This document shows positions 33,220 to 41,557 of a DNA stretch of 64,000 bases, piece after piece; position 1 is the first letter of the stretch, and the number at the start of each line of letters is the position of its first letter. The notes below the pieces were generated by a model. It was not told the origin of the DNA and made no database searches. It was given only the letters and a program-made list of their open reading frames with translations. The position numbers were made by a program, and so were the translations under genes. The stretch is from contig NZ_JALGBX010000001.1 in NCBI RefSeq assembly GCF_022808175.1, positions 496,001-560,000 of the forward strand. The letters are read 5' to 3'. The stretch comes from Streptomyces sp. AP-93. GTDB lineage: Bacteria; Actinomycetota; Actinomycetes; Streptomycetales; Streptomycetaceae.

Positions 33220-33711
33220 TTACGAGAGGTATTCGTCGCCGTACTCCGCGGCCACTCTGAGTGCCCGCTCCACGTCCAGCTCGTATTGGCCGGCCGGTGG
33301 CATCGGTGCATTGTCGTCCGCCGATATACCGGCGCCGAGAAAGAATCCGTCCTTGCCCCCGGGCATGAACATAATGAGAAGTTTCGAGGGCTCGTCACTG
33401 ACGTTCTTGAACGAATGCACACTGCCGCGCGGCACGTGGATGAATGAGCCGGACTTCAGTTTCAGCTGCTCGGTTCCGTCGAACATGTCCACCTTTCCCT
33501 CGAGGACGTAGAACGCCTCCTCCTCGTGGTGGTGGATGTGTGGCGGCGGGCCACCACCCGGTGGGACCAGGGCTTCCATCATGAAGAAGTGTTTTCCGGT
33601 GTTGTGCTCGCCCGATTTGATCGTGTACTTGTCGCCGAATGCCCAACGGCTCGGACCCTCGCCCGGGGGTACGTGCACGATCTTGCGCGACCACTGTTCC
33701 TCGAAACTCAA
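33220..33711 (-). CDS. Single-domain cupin protein
   Basis: 163 residues. Cupin motif 1 is PHIHHHEEEAFYVLEG, giving two His and one Glu ligand, and motif 2 is HVPRGSVHSFKN with the last His, so a metal site is complete. The best match by eye is quercetinase-like cupins of unknown substrate. It is not obviously the 3-hydroxyanthranilate 3,4-dioxygenase type, which has other surrounding sequence. The TTG start at 33711 was chosen because GGAG lies 7 bp upstream; a longer frame reaching 33855 has no ribosome-binding site and an unnatural composition. It leads the cupin-amidohydrolase-oxidase operon. Confidence 0.82.
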   Translation of the reverse strand: MSFEEQWSRKIVHVPPGEGPSRWAFGDKYTIKSGEHNTGKHFFMMEALVPPGGGPPPHIHHHEEEAFYVLEGKVDMFDGTEQLKLKSGSFIHVPRGSVHSFKNVSDEPSKLLIMFMPGGKDGFFLGAGISADDNAPMPPAGQYELDVERALRVAAEYGDEYLS

Positions 33712-33739
33712 GGTGCCGCTCCGTCCTCTGTTTTTGTCG

Positions 33740-33858
33740 GGACACTCCGTCCTGTCCAGGAATGCCCAGCAGAGTGTCCGACGGGTGGCAGACCGGGACA
33801 ACCGCGAACGCGACAGTAAGTCATGTCCGAACGGATGTCCTTCGCCAACTGACATAGT
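33740..33858 (+). promoter_or_regulatory. Divergent promoter region of the 3-hydroxyanthranilate operon
   Basis: Between the cupin and DAHP synthase genes, GGACACTC (33740-33747) and GAGTGTCC (33772-33779) form a perfect inverted repeat. ATGTCC occurs twice 12 bp apart (33823 and 33835), followed by a -10-like CATAGT (33853-33858). Direct repeats of about 11 bp period just before a -10 box are the normal form of SARP sites. The part 33859-33964 shows only the AGGAGG before the GTG start. Confidence 0.5.
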
Positions 33859-33964
33859 CCCGCGATCGTCTTTGAACCTCTCCGACGCTTTCGGACAGAG
33901 TCGGCGGCGGCCGCTTTCCTGAACCAGATCGGGGGCGGCATCACTTCACCCCAGGAGGTACCAG

Positions 33965-35137
33965 GTGAACGGTGTCCACGAATTCCTCCGCTCTTTGCCC
34001 GCCGCGCAGCAGCCGGACTGGGCAGGACACGCAGAGCTCGGGCGGGTGCGGGAGGAACTGGCTTCCCTGCCCCCGCTCGTCGACGCCGACGACGTCGACG
34101 GACTGCGCGCCCTGCTCGCCGAGGCCGCGGAGGGCCGCGTCCAGATCATCCAGTCCGGCGACTGCGCCGAGGACTGGGCGGACTCGTCCGCGGACAGCGT
34201 GGCCCGCAAGGCCGGCCTGCTGGAAGTGCTGGCGGGCACGATGAAGATGATCTCGCACAAGCCGGTGATCCGGGTGGGCCGGATAGCGGGCCAGTACGGC
34301 AAGCCGCGCTCCAAGGCCACCGAGACCGTCGGCGGCGTCGAACTCCCCGTCTACCGGGGCCACATGGTCAACGCCCCCGAACCCGATCCGGAACTGCGCA
34401 AGCCCGACCCCACCCGCATGCTGACGGGTTACGAAGCGGCGCGCGGCGTCATCGAAGGCCTCGGCTGGCACCGGGACGAGCGCAGCCCGCGCCCCGACAC
34501 CACCGTGTGGACCAGCCACGAGGCGCTGCTGCTCGACTACGAACTGCCCATGATGCGGACGCAGGCCGACGGCCGGGTCCTGCTCGCCTCGGCCCACTGG
34601 CCGTGGATCGGCGAGCGCACCCGCCAGGCCGAAGGCGCGCACGTCGCGCTGCTGGCCTCGGTGTCGAACCCGGTGGCCTGCAAGGTCGGCCCCGGCATGA
34701 CCACCGACGACCTGCTCGCCCTCTGCCTCAAGCTCGACCCGGACAAGACGCCCGGCCGCCTGACCCTGATCGCGCGCATGGGCGCCGACACGGTCGGCGA
34801 GAAGCTCCCCCCGCTGGTCGCGGCGGTCCGCGAGGCAGGCCACCCGGTCATCTGGCTGACCGACCCGATGCACGGCAACACCGTCAGCGGCCCCGAGGGC
34901 CTCAAGACGCGCCTCGTGAAGACCGTGGTGCGCGAGGTCCGGGAGTTCCACCGCGCCGTCACCGAGGCGGGCGGTGTCGCCGGCGGCATCCACCTGGAGA
35001 CCACGCCCGAGGCGGTCACCGAGTGCGTGGCCGACCAGGACCGGCTGCACGAGGTCGGCAACAAGTACACGAGCTTCTGCGACCCGCGCCTCAACCCGCG
35101 ACAGGCCGTCGCGGTGGCCGCTGCCTGGCTCGGCTGA
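33965..35137 (+). CDS. Class II DAHP synthase (PhzC-like)
   Basis: 390 residues. It joins phosphoenolpyruvate and erythrose 4-phosphate, the first step of the shikimate pathway. Class II motifs are IQSGDCAEDW, RVGRIAGQYGKPRS, VSNPVACKVGPGM, TLIARMGAD and WLTDPMHGNT. It lacks the N-terminal extension of housekeeping actinobacterial AroG (about 460 residues), as do PhzC-type enzymes of secondary metabolism that escape feedback inhibition. AGGAGG lies 7 bp before the GTG. It is the first gene of a tight operon with the dehydrogenase, phzD-like and phzE-like genes and supplies precursor flux for that pathway. Confidence 0.93.
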   Translation: MNGVHEFLRSLPAAQQPDWAGHAELGRVREELASLPPLVDADDVDGLRALLAEAAEGRVQIIQSGDCAEDWADSSADSVARKAGLLEVLAGTMKMISHKPVIRVGRIAGQYGKPRSKATETVGGVELPVYRGHMVNAPEPDPELRKPDPTRMLTGYEAARGVIEGLGWHRDERSPRPDTTVWTSHEALLLDYELPMMRTQADGRVLLASAHWPWIGERTRQAEGAHVALLASVSNPVACKVGPGMTTDDLLALCLKLDPDKTPGRLTLIARMGADTVGEKLPPLVAAVREAGHPVIWLTDPMHGNTVSGPEGLKTRLVKTVVREVREFHRAVTEAGGVAGGIHLETTPEAVTECVADQDRLHEVGNKYTSFCDPRLNPRQAVAVAAAWLG

Positions 35138-35151
35138 AGGGGACGGGAACA

Positions 35152-35955
35152 GTGACGTACGGAGAGACAACGACGGACGGCGGGATCGCCCTGGTCACCG
35201 GTGCGGCCGGCGGCATCGGCGAGGAGGTCGTCCGCACCCTGGCGGAGCGCGGCCTGAGCGTCGCGGCCGTGGACCGGCACGCCGGGACGCTCGGCGACAC
35301 CGTCGCCAAGCTGCGTGCCGAGGGACTTCACGTCGAGGGGTTCACCTGCGACGTGACCGTCTCGGCTCAGGTGGACAGCCTGGTCGACACCGTCGAGCGG
35401 GTCCTTGGGCCGGTGGAGTACCTGGTCAACTCCGCCGGCGTGCTGCGCGTGGGCCAGGCGGTGTCCCTGTCCGACGACGACTGGGCGGCCACCTTCGCGG
35501 TCAATGCCACCGGCGTTTTCTTCGTCTCGCGCGCCGTGGTCGGCCGGATGGTGGCGCGCCGGTCGGGAGCGGTGGTCACCGTCGCCTCGAACGCCGCCGG
35601 CACCCCCCGGACCGGGATGGCCGCCTACGCGGCGTCCAAGGCGGCGACGGCCATGTTCACCAAGTGCCTGGGCCTGGAAGTGGCCAGGTACGGAATCCGG
35701 TGCAACGTCGTGGCCCCCGGATCCACCGCCACCCCGATGCTCACCTCCCTCTGGACGGACGGCGGCGCGGACGGCAGCGGAGAGCGGGGCTCGATCGACG
35801 GCATCGCGGACGAGTTCCGGGTGGGCATCCCCCTCGGCAAGCTGGCCCGCCCCCGCGATGTGGCCCAGGCGGTGGCGTTCCTGCTCTCCGACCAGGCCTC
35901 GCACATCACCCTGCACGACCTCACCGTCGACGGCGGCGCCGCACTCGGCGTCTGA
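35152..35955 (+). CDS. EntA/DhbA-like dehydrogenase, predicted DHHA dehydrogenase
   Basis: 267-residue SDR. The cofactor motif [13 protein letters not shown], structural NSAG, catalytic Ser in VASNAAGT and YAASKAA are all present. Family relatives oxidise 2,3-dihydro-2,3-dihydroxybenzoate. Next to phzD- and phzE-like genes the likely substrate is trans-2,3-dihydro-3-hydroxyanthranilate, giving 3-hydroxyanthranilate, as proposed for calcimycin and benzoxazole pathways. The C-terminal VDGGAALGV is typical. The start is a GTG 15 bp after the DAHP synthase stop, with GGGGACGGG as ribosome-binding site. Confidence 0.88.
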   Translation: MTYGETTTDGGIALVTGAAGGIGEEVVRTLAERGLSVAAVDRHAGTLGDTVAKLRAEGLHVEGFTCDVTVSAQVDSLVDTVERVLGPVEYLVNSAGVLRVGQAVSLSDDDWAATFAVNATGVFFVSRAVVGRMVARRSGAVVTVASNAAGTPRTGMAAYAASKAATAMFTKCLGLEVARYGIRCNVVAPGSTATPMLTSLWTDGGADGSGERGSIDGIADEFRVGIPLGKLARPRDVAQAVAFLLSDQASHITLHDLTVDGGAALGV

Positions 35956-36016
35956 ACCGCCGCCGAGCCCACCCGAACCCACCCGAGCCCACACCCGAGC
36001 GAGAGGAAGGCCGATC

Positions 36017-36673
36017 ATGGCGGGAATTCCGCCCATCGACCCGTACCCCATGCCCTCCGAGGGCGACCTCCCCGTCAACACCGCCGACTGGACGGTCGAC
36101 CCCGGCCGGGCCGTGCTGCTGATCCACGACATGCAGCGCTACTTCCTGCGCCCCTTCCCCGAGGGCGAGTCCCCCGTCAACGACCTGGTGCGCAACGCGA
36201 CGCTGCTGCGCGAACAGTGCGCCGCCCTCGGCCTCCCGGTCGCGTACACCGCGCAGCCCGGTGGCATGTCGGAGCAGGAGCGCGGTCTGCTCAAGGACTT
36301 CTGGGGCGCCGGCATGAAGGTGTCCCCCGAGGACCGCCGGGTGGTCGACCCCATCGAACCGGGGCCCTGCGACTGGGTGTTCACCAAGTGGCGCTACAGC
36401 GCCTTCTTCAAGTCGGACCTGCTGGAGCGCATGCGCTTCGAGGGCCGCGACCAGCTCGTCGTCTGTGGTGTGTACGCCCACGTGGGCGTGATGGCGACGG
36501 CCGTCGAGGCCTTCACCAACGACATCCAGACCTTCCTCGTCGCGGACGCCGTGGCCGATTTCTCCGAGGCGCAGCACCGGCTCGCCCTGGACTACGTCGC
36601 CCAGCGCGCCGGGTCCGTCAAGACCACCAAGTCCGTGCTCGCCGAGCTCACCACGACGGGCGGTGCCCGGTGA
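36017..36673 (+). CDS. PhzD-like isochorismatase
   Basis: 218 residues. It matches PhzD along its length: [18 protein letters not shown] at the start, then [17 protein letters not shown] with the catalytic Asp, [14 protein letters not shown] with the catalytic Lys, and [20 protein letters not shown]. The last has Gly where cysteine hydrolases have the nucleophilic Cys, as in PhzD. It should hydrolyse the vinyl ether of 2-amino-2-deoxyisochorismate to give dihydro-3-hydroxyanthranilate and pyruvate. AGAGGAAGG lies before the ATG, and its stop overlaps the phzE-like GTG by 4 bp. Confidence 0.95.
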   Translation: MAGIPPIDPYPMPSEGDLPVNTADWTVDPGRAVLLIHDMQRYFLRPFPEGESPVNDLVRNATLLREQCAALGLPVAYTAQPGGMSEQERGLLKDFWGAGMKVSPEDRRVVDPIEPGPCDWVFTKWRYSAFFKSDLLERMRFEGRDQLVVCGVYAHVGVMATAVEAFTNDIQTFLVADAVADFSEAQHRLALDYVAQRAGSVKTTKSVLAELTTTGGAR

Positions 36674-38547
36674 CCCCGGACCTGCTGAACCGGGTGCTGA
36701 CCGGCCGCGCGCCGGCGTACGCCCTGCTGCACCGGCCCGAGACGACCGGTCAGGAGCTCCTGGAGGTGCTGCTCGGCGAGGTGTCGAACGTGGACACCCT
36801 CGCCGACGTCCCCGTCCCGGAGGGCTCGGTCACGGGCCCGCGGCACGAGACCCTGGCCGTCGTCCCCTACCGGCAGATCACCGAGCGGGGGTTCGCCGGT
36901 ACCGACGACGGTGAACCGCTGATCACCATGGCGGTCGGCGAGCAGGCGGTGTTCCCGCTGGCCGATGCGCTGCGCAGGCTCCCCGACGAGCCCGTCACCC
37001 TCACCGGCGGCCACTTCGACGTGGACGACGACGCGTACGCCGGAAAGGTCCGTGAGGTCATCGAGCGCGAGATCGGCAACGGCGAGGGCGCGAACTTCGT
37101 CATCAAGCGCTCGTTCGTCGCGGAGATCACCCACTACACCCCGACCAGCGCGCTCTCCTTCTTCCGGCGGCTGCTGGAGCGGGAGTCGGGCGCGTACTGG
37201 ACCTTCCTCGTCCACACCGGGGACCGCACCTTCGTCGGGGCCAGCCCCGAGCGGCACGTCAGCCTGCACGACGGCACCGCCGTGATGAACCCGATCAGCG
37301 GCACCTACCGCTACCCGGCCGCGGGCCCCGACCTGCCCGGCGTGCTGGCGTTCCTCGCCGACCGCAAGGAGGCCGACGAGCTGTACATGGTCGTGGACGA
37401 AGAACTCAAGATGATGGCCCGGATCTGCGAGGGAGGCGGCCGCGTCGTCGGCCCGTACCTCAAGGAGATGGCGCGCCTCGCCCACACCGAGTACTTCATC
37501 GAGGGGCAGACCTCCCGCGACGTACGGGAGCTCCTGCGCGAGACGATGTTCGCCCCCACCGTCACGGGCAGCCCGCTGGAGAGCGCCTGCAAGGTGATCA
37601 GCCGGTACGAGCCGGAGGGCCGCGGCTACTACAGCGGCGTCATGGCCCTCATCGGCCGGGACGCCGACGGCGGCCGCACGATGGACTCCGCGATCCTCAT
37701 CCGCACCGCCGACATCGCGGCCGACGGCCGGGTGCGCATCGGCGTCGGCGCGACGCTCGTACGGCACTCCGACCCGCTGAGCGAGGTCGCCGAGACCCGG
37801 GTGAAGGCGGCCGGACTGCTGTCCGCGCTCGAAGGGGGAGGCGCGAGCCGTTTCGCCCGGCACGCCGACGTCCGGGGCGCCCTGGAGGAGCGCAACGAGG
37901 GCATCGCCGGATTCTGGCTGCGCAAGACCGCCGACCGGTCCCGGCCGGTGCCGGAGCTGGACGGCCGCAGCGTGCTCATCATCGACGCCGAGGACACCTT
38001 CGCCTCGATGATCGGCCACCAGCTGGCCTCCATGGGCCTGAAGGTGACGGTCAGCCGTTTCGACGAACCGTACGACACCGGCGCCCACGACCTGGTCGTC
38101 ATGGGCCCGGGTCCCGGCGACCCGGGCGACACCGCGCACCCCAAGATCGCGCACCTCAGGGCGGAGGTGTCCCGGCTGCTGGACGAGCGGCGGCCGTTCC
38201 TCGCGGTCTGCCTCAGCCACCAGGTCCTCTCCACCCTGCTCGGCCTCGACCTGGTCCGCAGGACCGTGCCCAACCAGGGAGTCCAGCGGCCGATCGACCT
38301 CTTCGGCGCGCCGGAGCGCGTCGGCTTCTACAACACGTTCGCGGCGCGGCTGGCCGAGGACAAGTTCGAGCACCCGCAGGCGGGCATCGTCGAGGTCAGC
38401 CGCGACACTGAGACCGGTGAGGTGCACGCCCTGCGCGGACAGGGCTTCGCCTCGATGCAGTTCCACGCCGAGTCGGTGCTCACCGAGGACGGCGTACGGA
38501 TCACCCGCGACCTGCTGATCGGAGTGGTGCGCTCGTGCGAGCGGTAG
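36670..38547 (+). CDS. PhzE-like 2-amino-2-deoxyisochorismate synthase
   Basis: 625-residue fusion. The chorismate-utilising domain occupies about residues 1-400 ([45 protein letters not shown] and [10 protein letters not shown]). A glutamine amidotransferase domain follows (about 435-625) with [13 protein letters not shown] carrying the nucleophilic Cys and [12 protein letters not shown] carrying His and Glu. It converts chorismate and glutamine to ADIC, the entry reaction of the branch. Length fits PhzE (about 630). The GTG overlaps the phzD-like stop and the next gene starts inside its 3' end, so expression is strongly coupled. Confidence 0.95.
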   Translation: MTPDLLNRVLTGRAPAYALLHRPETTGQELLEVLLGEVSNVDTLADVPVPEGSVTGPRHETLAVVPYRQITERGFAGTDDGEPLITMAVGEQAVFPLADALRRLPDEPVTLTGGHFDVDDDAYAGKVREVIEREIGNGEGANFVIKRSFVAEITHYTPTSALSFFRRLLERESGAYWTFLVHTGDRTFVGASPERHVSLHDGTAVMNPISGTYRYPAAGPDLPGVLAFLADRKEADELYMVVDEELKMMARICEGGGRVVGPYLKEMARLAHTEYFIEGQTSRDVRELLRETMFAPTVTGSPLESACKVISRYEPEGRGYYSGVMALIGRDADGGRTMDSAILIRTADIAADGRVRIGVGATLVRHSDPLSEVAETRVKAAGLLSALEGGGASRFARHADVRGALEERNEGIAGFWLRKTADRSRPVPELDGRSVLIIDAEDTFASMIGHQLASMGLKVTVSRFDEPYDTGAHDLVVMGPGPGDPGDTAHPKIAHLRAEVSRLLDERRPFLAVCLSHQVLSTLLGLDLVRRTVPNQGVQRPIDLFGAPERVGFYNTFAARLAEDKFEHPQAGIVEVSRDTETGEVHALRGQGFASMQFHAESVLTEDGVRITRDLLIGVVRSCER

Positions 38548-38873
38548 TCGTCTGGTGGGACCTGAAGGACTCCGCGCAGACCATCGACTCGCTGCGCGGG
38601 TTCCTGCGCGACGAGGCGGTCGACCGGTTTGGCCGACTGGCCGGTCTGCGGCTGAAGTTCTGGATATCCGACCGGGAGACCGACCGCTGGGGCGCGGTTC
38701 TCCTGTGGGAGTCCGCCGAGTCGGCCGCGCTCGCCGCGGCGCTGCCCAACCGGGCCGCGGAACTCATCGGCTACCCGCCCACCGAGCGTTCCTCCTTCGA
38801 CGTGGAAGCCACCGCCGAGGGCGTCTTCTCGCTCGACCGGCTCGCCGGCCGCGGCCTGGCCCTGGAGAACTGA
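38535..38873 (+). CDS. YdhR-like dimeric alpha-beta barrel protein
   Basis: 112 residues. The pattern [11 protein letters not shown], then GLRLKFWISDRETDRWGAVLLWESAESA, is like the YdhR/antibiotic-biosynthesis-monooxygenase fold. The reading frame overlaps the phzE-like gene by 13 bp, so it belongs to the operon. YdhR itself has no proven reaction, while other members of the fold act as cofactor-free monooxygenases on quinol-type substrates. A role in oxidising or handling an aminophenol intermediate is plausible but unproven. Confidence 0.75.
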   Translation: MRAVVVWWDLKDSAQTIDSLRGFLRDEAVDRFGRLAGLRLKFWISDRETDRWGAVLLWESAESAALAAALPNRAAELIGYPPTERSSFDVEATAEGVFSLDRLAGRGLALEN

Positions 38874-38902
38874 GCGATGCCGCCCACAGAAGGAGAACGA
38901 GG

Positions 38903-40123
38903 ATGACGCACGTGCTCGTCGCCGGCGGCGGCATCGGCGGACTGGCGACGGCGCTGAGCCTGGCGGCCCGGGGCCACCGGGTGACCGTGCTGGAGCGCCG
39001 GCCCGCATTCGCCGAGCTCGGCGCCGGAATCCAGCTGGGTCCGAACGCCTTCCACGCCCTCGACCGGCTCGGTGTGGGCCGGGCCGTGCGCGACCGGGCC
39101 GTCTTCATCGACGAGCTGTCCTTCATGGACGCCACCAGCGGGGAGCGCATCGCGCGGATGCCGCTGACCGGCGCCTACCGGGAACGGTTCGGCAACCCGT
39201 ACGCGGTCGTCCACCGGGGCGACCTCTACCAGCCGCTGCTGGACGCCTGCCGGGCGGCGGACGGAGTCACCCTGCGGGCCGGGCACGCGGTCATCCGGTA
39301 CGAGCAGACGGCCGACGAGGTCACGGCGCTCACCGACACCGGGCAGCGGTTCACCGGGGACGTACTGATCGGAGCCGACGGCATCCGGTCGGCCGTGCGC
39401 CGCCAGCTGATCGCAGACGGGGACCCGCGGGTCTCCGGCCACACCATCTACCGGTCGGTCATCCCCATGGAGAAGGTGCCCGCGGAGCTGCGCTGGAACA
39501 GCGTGACCCTGTGGGCCGGACCCAAGTGGCACTTCGTGCACTACGCGATCGGCGGCGGCGAGTTCCTCAACCTGGCCGCCACCCGCGACAACGGCGCGCG
39601 CGAGGCGCTCGTCGGGCTGCCGGTGGACCGGGACCACGTCCTGGGCGCGTTCCCGGAGCTGGGCGACGTGGCCCGGCGGCTGCTGGAGCTCGGTGAGGAG
39701 TGGAAGACCTGGGTGCTGTGCGACCGGGACCCGGTCGCGGGCTGGACGGACGGCCGGGTGGCGCTCATGGGCGACGCCGCGCATCCGATGCTCCAGTACG
39801 CGGCCCAGGGCGCGTGCATGGCGCTGGAGGACGCGGTCGTGCTGGGTGAGGCGCTGGATCCGGGCGGCCCGGAGGTCGTCCGGCGGCTGGAGCGGTACAA
39901 CGAGCAGCGGCGCGACCGCACGGCGAAGACCCAGCTGGTGGCACAGGAGATGGGCAGGAAGCTCTACCACGTCGCCGGCGAGGAGGCGGCGGCCCGCAAC
40001 AGGATGCTCGCCGGGTACAGCGCCGACGACCTGTACGACACGGTGGCCTGGCTGCACGGGTCCCGTGACTTCACGGACGGGCCGGCGGCCGGCCCCGAAC
40101 TCGCCGAGGGAGGCGTCCGTTGA
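38903..40123 (+). CDS. FAD-dependent hydroxylase, salicylate/3-hydroxybenzoate hydroxylase type
   Basis: 406 residues. FAD motif HVLVAGGGIGGLATALSLA, middle motif LIGADGIRSAVRRQL, and WTDGRVALMGDAAHPMLQYAAQGACMALED, the last very like 3-hydroxybenzoate 6-hydroxylases and salicylate 1-hydroxylases. It would use NADH and O2 to hydroxylate 3-hydroxyanthranilate, either para to the existing hydroxyl or with loss of the carboxylate. Both give redox-active aminohydroquinones, but the choice cannot be made by eye. AGGAG lies about 7 bp before the ATG. It ends the plus-strand operon that starts with DAHP synthase. Confidence 0.91.
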   Translation: MTHVLVAGGGIGGLATALSLAARGHRVTVLERRPAFAELGAGIQLGPNAFHALDRLGVGRAVRDRAVFIDELSFMDATSGERIARMPLTGAYRERFGNPYAVVHRGDLYQPLLDACRAADGVTLRAGHAVIRYEQTADEVTALTDTGQRFTGDVLIGADGIRSAVRRQLIADGDPRVSGHTIYRSVIPMEKVPAELRWNSVTLWAGPKWHFVHYAIGGGEFLNLAATRDNGAREALVGLPVDRDHVLGAFPELGDVARRLLELGEEWKTWVLCDRDPVAGWTDGRVALMGDAAHPMLQYAAQGACMALEDAVVLGEALDPGGPEVVRRLERYNEQRRDRTAKTQLVAQEMGRKLYHVAGEEAAARNRMLAGYSADDLYDTVAWLHGSRDFTDGPAAGPELAEGGVR

Positions 40124-40142
40124 GCCCGCCGCAACGTGCGTT

Positions 40143-40166
40143 CGTACCGGGGTAACCTCCGGTACG
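40143..40166 (+). terminator. Hairpin after the biosynthetic operon
   Basis: CGTACCGG (40143-40150) pairs with CCGGTACG (40159-40166) over an 8-nt loop, 20 bp after the hydroxylase stop. The rest of 40124-40321 is GC-rich and holds further short hairpins but no recognised gene. Confidence 0.6.
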
Positions 40167-40321
40167 CCTGACCCGGCCGACCCCTGCACCCCTTGTGCCG
40201 CACGGGGTGTGGGGTCCCGTCACCACCCCCGGCCACAGGCAGGTGGCCGGCGCACCTCCCCCGCGCGGGGGCCTTGGGGCGACCGTGGGACTGCACTCGA
40301 CGCAGCCAAGGGGGGCCCGTG

Positions 40322-41557
40322 GTGACCACCGTCATGAACACCATCGTCCGAAGGGAACTGTCCGTCGTGGGTCCGAAGGAGGTCCGGGCCACCGCGGTCC
40401 AGATCCGACGCGACCCGATCCGGGAAATGACCGAGGACCTGTGCGACACGGTCTTCGCCTCGCTCCGCCGCAAGGACCAGCGGGAGAAGGCCCTGCGGTA
40501 CGTACGGGGCCTGCTCGCCACCTCGGGGCGCAAGTCCATCCGCAGCATCGCCGCCCACGTCGAGGGGGACGCCGCCGAACAGAGCCTGCACCACTTCATC
40601 TTCAGCTCCACCTGGGACTGGCAGCCCCTGCGCACCGCACTGTCGGGCTACCTGGAGAGCACCACCCCGCTGACGGCGTGGGTCGCCCAGCCGATGGCGA
40701 TCCCCAAGGGCGGCGAGCACTCGGTCGGAGTGGGCCACCACTTCGACCCCCACCAGGGCCAGATGTTCCGCGGCCAGCAGGCGTTCGGCACCTGGTTCAC
40801 CTCACCCGAGGTGGCCACGCCGGTCGGCTGGCGGCTGTTCGTACCGGACGGCGAGAACAACGTCGAGGCCGCCGCCAACTCGGTGCGGCGCAGCACCGGC
40901 AGCAGCCCCGAACCCACACACCACACGTCCTACGAGGAGTGCGCGGCCAGCGGTGTCATCGAGACCGTCAAGGCCGCCGCGATGCCCGCGCGCCCGGTCG
41001 TCCTCGACGTCCGCAACATCGGCACCCGTCCGACCATGAACCGCTTCGCCGAGGCCAAGATCCCCGTCATGGCCCGGATCAGCCCGATCAGCCGGCTGCT
41101 CGTCACCGACCCGGCACTGCCCGGCTACGGCGCCGGCCCGCTGAACGCCGGAGACATCCTCCAGTCCCTCAAGGGCCTGCGCGCGCCCGTCGAGTGGGTC
41201 GACCCGGTCGGCTCCTCGGCGCGCCGCAGCACCCTCGCCGTCGCCGTCGGCGTGATGATGCCCGACCCGTCGGCGGCCCGGCGCCGCCAGCTCGTACTGG
41301 TCGGCGAGTGGGCCGACCCGCACGGGCTGCCGACCCAGCTGTGGATCACCGACCTGACGCGGATGCCGGTGGGCCGCCTGCTGCGGCTGACCAAGCAGGC
41401 CACGCGGGTGGCGCTCACCTCCCAGCGCAGCGGCCAGGAACTGGGACTGCGCGACTACGCCGGACGTTCCCTGCACGGCTGGCACCGGCACGTCACCCTG
41501 GCCTCCATCGCCCACGCCGCCCACCGCCTCGCCGCGGCGCGGCAGCAGCGGTCCTAG
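40322..41557 (+). CDS. IS701-like, apparently domesticated transposase
   Basis: 411 residues resembling IS701-family DDE transposases. IPKGGEHSVGV corresponds to the family PKxGxHSVGV segment, and the C-terminal LHGWHRHVTLASIAHAAHRL matches the conserved tail. The first catalytic acidic pair (usually DDTGF just before PK) is replaced by QPMAI at about residues 123-127, so transposition activity is unlikely. I find no flanking inverted or target repeats, the frame is intact, and base composition equals the neighbours. GGGGGG 6 bp before the GTG is a good ribosome-binding site. This looks like a retained DNA-binding or regulatory protein. Confidence 0.75.
   Translation: MTTVMNTIVRRELSVVGPKEVRATAVQIRRDPIREMTEDLCDTVFASLRRKDQREKALRYVRGLLATSGRKSIRSIAAHVEGDAAEQSLHHFIFSSTWDWQPLRTALSGYLESTTPLTAWVAQPMAIPKGGEHSVGVGHHFDPHQGQMFRGQQAFGTWFTSPEVATPVGWRLFVPDGENNVEAAANSVRRSTGSSPEPTHHTSYEECAASGVIETVKAAAMPARPVVLDVRNIGTRPTMNRFAEAKIPVMARISPISRLLVTDPALPGYGAGPLNAGDILQSLKGLRAPVEWVDPVGSSARRSTLAVAVGVMMPDPSAARRRQLVLVGEWADPHGLPTQLWITDLTRMPVGRLLRLTKQATRVALTSQRSGQELGLRDYAGRSLHGWHRHVTLASIAHAAHRLAAARQQRS

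Noticed and set aside
33965-38547. Phenazine biosynthetic cluster
   Set aside because: PhzC-, PhzD- and PhzE-like genes are present but phzF, phzA/B and phzG are absent, and an EntA-like dehydrogenase points to 3-hydroxyanthranilate instead.
36670-38547. Anthranilate synthase for tryptophan
   Set aside because: The fused domain order, length and the adjacent PhzD-like gene fit PhzE; no trp gene is nearby.
40322-41557. Active insertion sequence
   Set aside because: No terminal inverted repeats, no target duplication and the first catalytic acidic site is missing.
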